Below are positions 51,795 to 59,058 of a stretch of 64,000 nt of DNA, piece by piece. The stretch comes from Caldilineaceae bacterium. GTDB taxonomy: Bacteria > Chloroflexota > Anaerolineae > Caldilineales > Caldilineaceae. The first letter of the stretch is position 1; each line of letters begins with the position of its first letter. The notes below the pieces were generated by a model. It was not told the origin of the DNA. It saw nothing but the letters and a program-made list of their open reading frames with translations, and did no database searches. A program made the translations under genes and the position numbers. The DNA is taken from positions 62,001 to 126,000 of the forward strand of contig JACKBC010000013.1 in the NCBI GenBank assembly GCA_020634755.1, given 5' to 3'.

Positions 51795-52820
51795 ATGAAA
51801 AAAGTGTCTGCACTGATTTTGTTCCTGAGTATTGCCATCTTGAGCACGGCAGTCACCTTTGCCCAATCGGGCGGGCAGACCATTCCGCCGGCGGAGGATG
51901 CCCCCATTGCGCTTATTACGCTGAATTTAGAAGCCGGCTTTCCGCTGGATCCCATGATCTTGAGCGTAAATGGCGGCGGCGAGGTAGATGCCAGTACGTT
52001 GGATGAAGGCTGTGCCGGTTACATCAACCAAGACCCTGTGGTGACGCTGAATTGGTCGGGACAGGCCGATTTTGTCGAGGTCTTCTTTTACAGCGATCAC
52101 GACCCCACATTGGTCATTCAGATGCCGGACGGTGGCTATGCATGTAACGATGATGCCAATGATTTGCTGCTCGATCCGTCCATACAGGCCAATAACCCGC
52201 CGGCCGGTCAGTATAAAATTTGGGTGGGCAGTTACGCCCCAGAGCAGTTAATCCCAGGCTTTTTGGTGCTCACCACCAAGCCGGATGTGAATATTGGCAC
52301 GTTGGATATTGGAGGGTTGGTAAAGCGCGCACCGATCGCCGAAGATGAATTAGAGCAGCATGAAGCCAATACGGCCCAATCGCCTACCAAAGCCGTCAGC
52401 GAGCCGATGGAGGAGGCGGTTGAAGTTGCTGCGGCTGAGCCAATTACGGCGAGCCTGTCTGTATCCGGCACGGTAGCAGCCTTTGGCATTAGCGTGCCGG
52501 ATCAGCTGTGCAATGGCTTTCTGGATGGCGAGCCTGATTTCGCTTTTGATTGGGAAAACAAGGCTGACTTTTTGCGCGTCATATTTGAAGGCGATGATGA
52601 TGCCACGCTTTTTGTGGAGGCGCCAGATGGCTCAGTTTATTGCAACGATGACTTTGTGGCTGGGGAAAATCTCAACCCCGTGGTGGATATTGAGCAGCCG
52701 CTCTTAGGTCCATATTTTGTCTATGTGGGGCGGCTGGATTTGGAGAAGGCAATCACCGGCACGCTTATTGTGAGCCCGTCGAGCGATACGCAGCCTAAAG
52801 TGCTAACAGGAGGTAATTAA
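51795..52820 (+). CDS. Secreted protein of two PPC-like CNDD domains
   Basis: 341 residues from ATG 51795 (AGGAGA upstream). Signal peptide (ALILFLSIAILSTAVTFAQ). Two domains of about 115 residues match the PPC-like domains of the 46424 and 56054 proteins: DPTLVIQMPDGGYACNDDAND...DPSIQ...GQYKIWVGSY and DATLFVEAPDGSVYCNDDFVAGENLNPVVDI...YFVYVGRL. The N-terminal GDLNGDD domain is absent, so this is a shortened family member. The gene overlaps the ribosome site of the next gene (1-bp gap). Confidence 0.72.
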   Translation: MKKVSALILFLSIAILSTAVTFAQSGGQTIPPAEDAPIALITLNLEAGFPLDPMILSVNGGGEVDASTLDEGCAGYINQDPVVTLNWSGQADFVEVFFYSDHDPTLVIQMPDGGYACNDDANDLLLDPSIQANNPPAGQYKIWVGSYAPEQLIPGFLVLTTKPDVNIGTLDIGGLVKRAPIAEDELEQHEANTAQSPTKAVSEPMEEAVEVAAAEPITASLSVSGTVAAFGISVPDQLCNGFLDGEPDFAFDWENKADFLRVIFEGDDDATLFVEAPDGSVYCNDDFVAGENLNPVVDIEQPLLGPYFVYVGRLDLEKAITGTLIVSPSSDTQPKVLTGGN

Positions 52821-52821
52821 G

Positions 52822-53589
52822 ATGAGGCGCATCTTCAGTTTTGCTGCTGTTGGGCTATTTGTACTTTCGCTAATGGTTGTGTCGCCCGTTGCGGCGCAAA
52901 GCGGGAACCAGTGGGTCATGAGTTTTTATCCCAATCCAAATTGGGGAGGGGCTGCTACCTATGTGCAGTATACCAATCTAGTCAATTTTAATTGGGGCGC
53001 GGGCGCGCCGGGTCCGGGGCTGCCCACGCAGAACTACACGGCGCGTATGACGACCGATGCTTTCTTCTATGGCGGCGTCTATCGCTTTACGATGTTGGCC
53101 GATGATGAAGTATCGCTGGTCATCAACAACCAGACATACTTTAGCTCTATCGGCGCGCCGCAGCCCGGCAAGACATTTGTGGTGGATGTGCCCATGAATC
53201 AAGGCAACAGCCACATAGAGATAAACTTTCGACAATACACGGGGCCGGGGTACATTAGCGTCTATTGGGATTACGTAAAGCCGAGCGATGGCGGCGTCTA
53301 TGTGCCGTCTCAGCCAGCGCCGCCCTCTTCACCTTCATCTGCACCGTCGCTCTCTAACAAATATGGCGATTTTACATCGTGTATACAGCAGAGCATGCAC
53401 CAGGCCAACTGTTTCCACGCCACGGGGGAATGGGATTCACCCAATTTGGGCTCAATTCAGATGGAGCCTCAGATTGTGATCTGGCAACAGTGCAAAGCCG
53501 ATGAAGAAAGGGTACAGCGGCTTTTGCCCAATCAGGATCCGCGCAAATCCAAGTGCTCTAAGTCCGAAGCGGGCTGGTTCGCATCCTAA
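52822..53589 (+). CDS. Secreted PA14-like protein
   Basis: 255 residues, GGAGGT 7 nt before the ATG. Signal peptide to VAAQ. A PA14-like domain (about 27-155) is shown by SFYPNPNWGGAATYVQYTNLVNFNWGAGAPGPGLP, NYTARMTTDAFFYGGVYRFTMLADDEVSLVINNQ and YISVYWDYV. A Pro/Ser linker leads to a Cys-containing tail (FTSCIQQSMHQANCFHATGEWDSPNLGSIQ ... CKADEERVQRLLPNQDPRKSKC) not recognised from any family. Probably co-translated with the previous PPC-like gene. Role inferred: envelope glycan binding. Confidence 0.7.
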   Translation: MRRIFSFAAVGLFVLSLMVVSPVAAQSGNQWVMSFYPNPNWGGAATYVQYTNLVNFNWGAGAPGPGLPTQNYTARMTTDAFFYGGVYRFTMLADDEVSLVINNQTYFSSIGAPQPGKTFVVDVPMNQGNSHIEINFRQYTGPGYISVYWDYVKPSDGGVYVPSQPAPPSSPSSAPSLSNKYGDFTSCIQQSMHQANCFHATGEWDSPNLGSIQMEPQIVIWQQCKADEERVQRLLPNQDPRKSKCSKSEAGWFAS

Positions 53590-53719
53590 AAATTAGGAAT
53601 TAGGCGGTTGGTCGGTTTGTCGAATACCTGTCAGGTTTAAATCTGCACATGATTTTTGCACCATAACTAATTGTTGAAGAGATGATCTTCTATGGGCATT
53701 TTGTGAAAGCGCAGTCACA

Positions 53720-54832
53720 ATGACATTGAAGCACACGACGAGGCACACGACACCACACGAAAAGACGCGGGTCGTGCGACGGAGCGCGGCGGAACGATAT
53801 GTTTTATACACGCTGGTGGCGTTGGCGGCTTCGGTGATTGTGACGCGCGTCTATCTGGAGTTAACCGGCTACCCACAAATTGGTGGTGGCAATCTGCACA
53901 TTGCCCACGTATTGTGGGGTGGTTTGCTGCTTTACATTGCGGCGCTGTTGCCGCTCATGTTTTTGGGCAGCCGCGTGTTGACTTGGAGCGCCATTTTAAA
54001 TGGGGTTGGCGCAGGACTTTTTATTGATGAGGTGGGCAAATTTATTACGGCGAACAACGACTATTTTTACCCACCGGCCGCACCGCTCATTTATGCCTTT
54101 TTTCTATTGAGCGTACTGGTCTATCTCACCGTGCGACGGGATCAAGTTGATGCGCCGCAGGCCGATTTGGCGCGGGCGTTAGATGCGCTGCCCGATTTGG
54201 TGCAAACTCCCCTTCCCGCGGCTCAGCGCGAAGCCATATTGCATAATCTACAAAGTGGCGAACGATCGAGTGATCCACCTTCTGCCGAACTAGCCGCGCT
54301 ACTGCGCAACTTTATGGCGCAACAACATATTGCCGTGGTCGATAGAGCACAGATGAACGTTTGGCAACGGATATGGCTGCTGGTGATCCAAAATGGGCAG
54401 CGCGCGGGCCAGCGCGTCCATCGCCGGCTGATTATGTTTCTGCTGGGCTGGAACGGCTTGCAGGCGCTTCTGGGCCTGGTTTTGCTGCTGATTGTGGCGG
54501 TCTTCGCCACGCCCTCTTTCCAGGCCCTGCGCACCGCTCTCATTAACGATCAGCAATTGCGGGATATGAACGATTGGCCTTGGCTGTTGCTGCAGTCTAT
54601 ACTGCAATTGGCGGTAAGCTTGATTGCCCTGCTGGCATTCTACTATTTTGTACGTGGCAAGGATGCCGCCGGCGTAAAGGCTGCTATATTGAGTCTGACT
54701 ATCTCCTTGACCATGGTTGTGCTGTTGACATTTTATCTGAACCAGTTTGCCGCCATCAGCACTGCATTGTTTCAATTTGTGTTTCTGGTGGTTGTAAACG
54801 CGTATCGAAACTGGTACGTTGAGGAAGCTTAG
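53720..54832 (+). CDS. Multi-spanning membrane protein of unknown function
   Basis: 370 residues with about eight hydrophobic segments, e.g. YVLYTLVALAASVIVTRVYL, IAHVLWGGLLLYIAALLPLMF, IYAFFLLSVLVYLTV, LLGLVLLLIVAVFA and LSLTISLTMVVLLTFYL. NGVGAGLFIDEVGKFITANNDYF after the third is a striking conserved-looking loop. A central cytoplasmic region (about 135-225) is helical. No clear ribosome site precedes the ATG. Family not recognised. It separates the two copies of the three-gene surface module. Confidence 0.65.
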   Translation: MTLKHTTRHTTPHEKTRVVRRSAAERYVLYTLVALAASVIVTRVYLELTGYPQIGGGNLHIAHVLWGGLLLYIAALLPLMFLGSRVLTWSAILNGVGAGLFIDEVGKFITANNDYFYPPAAPLIYAFFLLSVLVYLTVRRDQVDAPQADLARALDALPDLVQTPLPAAQREAILHNLQSGERSSDPPSAELAALLRNFMAQQHIAVVDRAQMNVWQRIWLLVIQNGQRAGQRVHRRLIMFLLGWNGLQALLGLVLLLIVAVFATPSFQALRTALINDQQLRDMNDWPWLLLQSILQLAVSLIALLAFYYFVRGKDAAGVKAAILSLTISLTMVVLLTFYLNQFAAISTALFQFVFLVVVNAYRNWYVEEA

Positions 54833-54851
54833 GTTGCGTAAAAATTACCGA

Positions 54852-54881
54852 GATGGCTCTGTGTTCTGCACAACCGCCATC
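54852..54881 (+). repeat. 37-bp-family hairpin in the leader of the SBP lipoprotein gene
   Basis: GATGGC ... GCCATC stem with TGTG/CACA inside, 29 bp before the ATG at 54911. Same element as at 14825 and 62150 and in the tandem array. Confidence 0.6.
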
Positions 54882-54910
54882 ATATAAGTTCTAATAGAAA
54901 GTGAGAAACA

Positions 54911-55849
54911 ATGTTTGCCTCTAAAATGCAGCTTCAGTCAATCTTAACCAGACAGCGAGTCAATCTGCTTCTGCTGATCTTTTCCCTTCTGTGGATCAGC
55001 GCCTGCGGTGGCGCGACTGCGTCACCCACGGCGGTGGCTACCGAAGCCCCTACGGAAGCCCCCACGATTCCCGCCAAGGATGTGGAGGTGGAACCGCCCA
55101 CGGTAGCGCCCGCGGCCGATTCTGCGGGTGAGCAAGAAGCAGAGTTGATTCACGTGAATTTTGGCGTCAATGCTGAATTTGAACCATTTGTATTCAAAAA
55201 TGAGCAAGGCGCCATTGTGGGCTTTGATATTGCGTTGCTCGATGCCCTTTCACAAGTTGGTAATTTCGAATTTACCTATACGGATCTGCCGTTTGAAGAG
55301 CTATTGCCCAAGGTGGAGTCTGGCGAACTGGATGCGGCCATTAGCGCCATTACCGTAACCCCTGAGCGTGCGCAGCGCGTCAATTTCACCGATATCTATT
55401 TTCGCTCTGGTCAGGCGCCCGTCTCCTACTTTAACCCGGGGCAGGGGTTGGCCGTGCGCACGGATGAGGCAACCATTATGGGCAAAGACAGCTTGGTCGC
55501 CGGCGTGAAGGTCGGCGTAAAGACCGATACCACCGGCGCCGCTTTTGTGGCTGATGAAACAGCCGCCGAGGCCGTCCCTTTTCCAGAGTCCAACGACGCG
55601 CTGAATGCGCTCAGTGAGGGAATGGTCGATGCCGTGGTTGTCGATATTCCGGTGATTGTGCGTTTTATTGAGAAAAACCCCAATGCCGGCATCCGCATTA
55701 GCGGTGGCCCACTCACGGATGAAGAATATGCCATTGCCGTCAACCCGGCGCGTACGGACATTCTCGAGCGGCTCAATAGCGCGCTGGCAAAAATTCGCGA
55801 ATCTGGGCTATACGATCAATTATTTGAGAAATGGTTTGGCTCACCGTGA
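54911..55849 (+). CDS. Family-3 solute-binding lipoprotein
   Basis: 312 residues. The signal peptide has lipobox WISAC (Cys32). After a Pro/Glu/Ala linker comes SBP_bac_3: VNFGVNAEFEPFVFKNEQGAIVGFDIALLDALSQ, LDAAISAITVTPERAQRVNFTDIYF, GVKVGVKTDTTGAAFVADE and the C-terminal GIRISGGPLTDEEYAIAVNP. It has the plain architecture without the Ig extension, and there are no transporter membrane or ATPase genes beside it. Role inferred: capture of a polar amino acid or related ligand. Confidence 0.88.
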   Translation: MFASKMQLQSILTRQRVNLLLLIFSLLWISACGGATASPTAVATEAPTEAPTIPAKDVEVEPPTVAPAADSAGEQEAELIHVNFGVNAEFEPFVFKNEQGAIVGFDIALLDALSQVGNFEFTYTDLPFEELLPKVESGELDAAISAITVTPERAQRVNFTDIYFRSGQAPVSYFNPGQGLAVRTDEATIMGKDSLVAGVKVGVKTDTTGAAFVADETAAEAVPFPESNDALNALSEGMVDAVVVDIPVIVRFIEKNPNAGIRISGGPLTDEEYAIAVNPARTDILERLNSALAKIRESGLYDQLFEKWFGSP

Positions 55850-55878
55850 TTTTTCCGTGCTGTGCGACTAATTGAGGA

Positions 55879-56024
55879 GTGTGCATAATTTGCTGTTCGA
55901 GTGGCAATGGCTCGTGGCCCACGTGCGACGCACTACCCGCCATGGCGGCTGCATGATGGCTGTTCCACTGGGCAGTGCGACGCACACTAGCCTGCCCCTA
56001 CTCGACTGAAGTATGTATGCACAC
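55879..56024. repeat. 146-bp inverted-repeat element, copy 2
   Basis: Same length and order as 14867-15012. GTGTGCATA at the left and TATGCACAC at the right are exact reverse complements, with TTCGAGT and ACTCGAC inside. It ends 29 bp before the ATG at 56054. Confidence 0.82.
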
Positions 56025-56053
56025 CCATCATTTAATAGGAAAGCAGATTCACC

Positions 56054-57583
56054 ATGCATAAACAGAAAGCAATTTGGCTTGCTGCCGGTGTACTGATGCT
56101 GGCCGTGGTGTTCACGTTTGCCCCATTTGCAACGCAGGCTCAAACGGCGGACTCTGAATCCATATTTTCTCTTGAGGCGCTGGGTAACGCAATCTATTTG
56201 AGTGACTTTACAGAAACGGGCCAAGTGACGCTACAAGATGGCCAATTTGTAGATCAAGCCAACCATCTGTGGGTCACGCTGACCGGGTATGCCGCGTTTG
56301 GCGATCTCAATGCAGATGAAAACGATGATGTCGTGGTTGTGTTGGTCACCAATAGCGGTGGTACGGGCGAATTTTACGATCTGGCCTTGGTGGTTGACCA
56401 GGAAAACCAACTCACCAATGTGGCGACAACGCGATTGGGCGACCGTGTTCAAATTCACGACCTTGCCATTGTAGATGGGCAGATTGTGGTTGACATGGCA
56501 ACGCAAGGACCAGACGACGCCGCATGCTGCCCCACATTGGATGTGCAGGAAATCTATGCGTTGGAAGATGACGCGCTAACGCTGGTCTCGTCTACGGAAA
56601 CGGGGATAGAAGAGACGGCGGGCGTCTTTTCACCGGATGCGGATCCCACCGCCGCCATGCTCTTTTTGGGTGGCGAAGAGTACTATTGGCTGGACCCCAC
56701 ATTGGTCAGCGTACACAGCGGCGCCGTTACGGGGCCTGGCGTTAAAGCAAGTGAATTGGGCGCGGGCTGCGTTGGCGCCATTGATGAGCGCCCAGACGTG
56801 GTGCTCAACTGGACTGAAGACGAGTCGGTGGATCTCCTGCGCATTTTCTTCTTGAGCATGAGCGATCCGTCCATGGTGGTCGTGACGCCCACGGGCGATG
56901 TGGTCTGCAACGACGATCTAAATCCGCTGGTGTTGGATCCCTACTTGGAATTTGAGAATCCGGCTCCTGGGCGCTACGCGATCTTTATCGGCAGCTTTGA
57001 GAATGATGCTACGACGCCGGGCTTTTTGGTCGTCACCAGTGAAGACTTTTCCCCGGCCACCATGGACATTGCCCAAATGTTTCCGCGCCAAACCAACCCG
57101 GGCGCTATCGGTGAACCGCTGCCCATCGATGTGCTGAATCTGGATGCGGAGCCGTTGGCCGGGGCCCCAGATGCACCGCTGACGGCAGAAACCGCGCCCT
57201 ATACACAAACGCTGGTGGCTGGTGGTGACCTTGGTGCTTACAACATTGAGCTGGATAACAATCTATGTACGGGATTTATTGACGCTACACCCACGTATGC
57301 CTTTGCGTGGGAAGGCAAAGCGGACAAATTGGTGCTCTTTTTTGAGGCAGAGGCAGATACGACGCTGATTGTGCGCGATCCAAATGGCGTTTTCCAATGC
57401 AGCGATGACTTTGATGGCGCCGATAACCTCAATCCCTATCTAGATCTTACGCCCATGGACGGCAGCTATCAGCTTTGGGTGGGCAGCTTTGCGCCTTCCA
57501 CAATGGTGACGGGGACGCTGACCATTGCCGGCACGACCGACATGCAGCCTGTGCCCTTACCTGCTGATGCTACTTCAGAGTAG
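56054..57583 (+). CDS. Secreted PPC-like two-domain protein with N-terminal GDLN(A)DE domain (module 2, gene a)
   Basis: 509 residues. Signal peptide to FATQAQ; AGGAAAG precedes the ATG. It is collinear with the 46424 protein: ALGNAIYLSDFTETGQVTLQDGQ ... AFGDLNADENDDVVVVLVTNSGGTG ... ATQGPDDAACCPT, then two PPC-like domains with DPSMVVVTPTGDVVCNDDLNPLVLDPYLEF and DTTLIVRDPNGVFQCSDDFDGADNLNPYLDL, and YQLWVGSF. The paired Cys of the first domain (CCP) are conserved between the paralogues. Confidence 0.72.
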   Translation: MHKQKAIWLAAGVLMLAVVFTFAPFATQAQTADSESIFSLEALGNAIYLSDFTETGQVTLQDGQFVDQANHLWVTLTGYAAFGDLNADENDDVVVVLVTNSGGTGEFYDLALVVDQENQLTNVATTRLGDRVQIHDLAIVDGQIVVDMATQGPDDAACCPTLDVQEIYALEDDALTLVSSTETGIEETAGVFSPDADPTAAMLFLGGEEYYWLDPTLVSVHSGAVTGPGVKASELGAGCVGAIDERPDVVLNWTEDESVDLLRIFFLSMSDPSMVVVTPTGDVVCNDDLNPLVLDPYLEFENPAPGRYAIFIGSFENDATTPGFLVVTSEDFSPATMDIAQMFPRQTNPGAIGEPLPIDVLNLDAEPLAGAPDAPLTAETAPYTQTLVAGGDLGAYNIELDNNLCTGFIDATPTYAFAWEGKADKLVLFFEAEADTTLIVRDPNGVFQCSDDFDGADNLNPYLDLTPMDGSYQLWVGSFAPSTMVTGTLTIAGTTDMQPVPLPADATSE

Positions 57584-57626
57584 CCCCACATTCTGGGGAT
57601 TTGTGGTCTAAACCGTCTTTAATTTT

Positions 57627-57792
57627 AGGACTTACGCAAGCCTAGTTATCTGGCCGCTTAATTTTCAGAAATCCCGTATAACTTTTGTTCGAGCTGTATT
57701 TCTAAAAATTAAATGTTCGCGGCACAAGCGTAGAAATGGCCAAGTCAGCTATGTTATGCTCTCCTGGGAGCCACTGGCGCTGCGTATGTCGT
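57627..57792. repeat. TTACGCA-ended element with longer interior (about 166 bp)
   Basis: AGGACTTACGCAAGCC at the left and GGCGCTGCGTATGTCGT at the right are imperfect inverted ends around an unrelated interior. It may be two half elements rather than one. It fills most of the 57584-57813 gap. Confidence 0.45.
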
Positions 57793-57813
57793 GATTTGAA
57801 AGGAATGCTACTG

Positions 57814-58653
57814 ATGCTACGAATGCGACTGAGAATATCTGTAATTGCATTGTGCATTGTCGTGGCCGGCTTGGGCGTAGTAATGGCGCCGCGCCCCGCA
57901 ATGGCGCAGAGTTTTGTCACCGTGGTGGTGCAGCCTGGCGATACATTAGCCAAGATCGCTGGCCGCTACTGTACAAACTGGCAGAATATTTATGACGTGA
58001 ATCGTCAGGCGATTGGGCCCAATCCACATCAGCTGTCCGCGGGCATGGCGCTGACCGTGCCCAACTACTGTGGTGGCGCCGTAACGCCGCCTGTAGGGGG
58101 CGGCGTCTATGATCGCGGCCCCACCACGCACGCATCGGGTCCATACAATGCGCCATACTATACAGTGGCTTGGGGAGATACGCTCTATTCAATTGCCAAT
58201 CGTTTTGGCCTTTCGGTGGCTGCCTTGCAGCAGGCCAGCAATATCGGCGCCGGCCTCAATGCGGGACAGGTGCTCATCATTCCTGGGGGGAGCGGAGGCG
58301 TAAAGCCCCCACAGCCTCCTGTGACCAATGCCGAACGGATTTACTTTGCGCCCGGCGGCATTTCCGCAACGCGCACGGGCGTTATTTACAACGGCGGCGC
58401 CAAAAGCTACATTTTGGGCGGCCAAGCCGGCCAAGCTCTGGAAATCGGCACCCGGTCGCATGGCGATCCGCTGCTGGTGACAATTGTGCAGGTGAACGGC
58501 GTAAGCGTGGCGCTCAATGGCCCCAACAGTGGCGTGGAAAACAACTTATGGGCGCGTCTGCCCGCCACCGACGATTATATTGTTACCATCAGTCCGGTGC
58601 AGCTGCCCGAAGGGCCTCAGCTGCCTTTTGATGTGACTTTTATTATGCAGTAG
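57814..58653 (+). CDS. Secreted LysM protein (module 2, gene b)
   Basis: 279 residues from ATG 57814 (AAAGGA 9 nt upstream; nearby ATGs at 57805 and 57823 are alternatives). Signal peptide to PRPAMAQ. Two LysM domains (VTVVVQPGDTLAKIAGRYCTNWQNIYDVNRQ ... and YYTVAWGDTLYSIANRFGLSVAALQQASNI) match the 48002 protein closely. The C-terminal domain differs: about 110 residues, ERIYFAPGGISATRTGVIY ... YIVTISPVQLPEGPQLPFDVTFIMQ, and it lacks the two Cys of the module 1 paralogue. Role inferred: peptidoglycan-bound exported protein. Confidence 0.85.
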   Translation: MLRMRLRISVIALCIVVAGLGVVMAPRPAMAQSFVTVVVQPGDTLAKIAGRYCTNWQNIYDVNRQAIGPNPHQLSAGMALTVPNYCGGAVTPPVGGGVYDRGPTTHASGPYNAPYYTVAWGDTLYSIANRFGLSVAALQQASNIGAGLNAGQVLIIPGGSGGVKPPQPPVTNAERIYFAPGGISATRTGVIYNGGAKSYILGGQAGQALEIGTRSHGDPLLVTIVQVNGVSVALNGPNSGVENNLWARLPATDDYIVTISPVQLPEGPQLPFDVTFIMQ

Positions 58654-58776
58654 ATTTACCTGATTCATCGCTGTTCTCGCTAGCTGTGATGCCCTCTCAA
58701 TTGGCTGTATTAGTGATGTTGTAGCGAAATTGTAGCGGTACTATGTGATGATGAATGTTGGCATCCAAATTATTGC

Positions 58777-58855
58777 GACTTACGCAGCGCCAATCGGCCG
58801 CCCCAAAGGGACATAGCTCTTACCTGGCCACTTTTATGCTCGGCTTGTGTAAGTC
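58777..58855. repeat. Short TTACGCA-ended element (79 bp)
   Basis: GACTTACGCAGCGCC at the left and GGCTTGTGTAAGTC at the right (one mismatch, TGTG for TGCG). It stands 10 bp before the family A copy. The 58654-59058 gap is otherwise without genes. Confidence 0.75.
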
Positions 58856-58865
58856 CTGCTTTATT

Positions 58866-59043
58866 CACTCACGTTACGCAGCGACAGCCAGTCTGCTATA
58901 CTCAGCTCTGAATGAGAACTGGAGTTTTATCACTGCGGTTGAGGCAGTAGAAAACTCCGGTTCTCATGTCAACCGCACTATAGAGAGAAACAGGAACGTC
59001 GGCGCGCCGACTTTTCGCCAAGCTTGCGTAACATAAGGTATTA
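58866..59043. repeat. Family A element split by an inserted 82-bp element
   Basis: The left part (58866-58898, CACGTTACGCAGCGACAGCC ... CTGCTA) and right part (58983-59043, GAGAGAAACAGGAACGTCGG ... TTGCGTAACATAAGGTATT) join exactly into a full family A element once the insertion is removed. The right end is 15 bp before the ATG at 59059, inside its leader. Confidence 0.88.
58899..58980. mobile_element. 82-bp MITE-like element with TA target duplication, nested in family A
   Basis: TA flanks both sides (58897-58898 and 58981-58982). The outer 30 bp on each side are imperfect inverted repeats (about 22 of 30 matches), strongest as ATGAGAAC(T/C)GGAGTTTT. A CTGC/GCAG stem lies at the centre. A TA duplication is the hallmark of IS630/Tc1-mariner-type insertion. 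Confidence 0.78.
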
Positions 59044-59058
59044 ACGAAAAGGACAACT

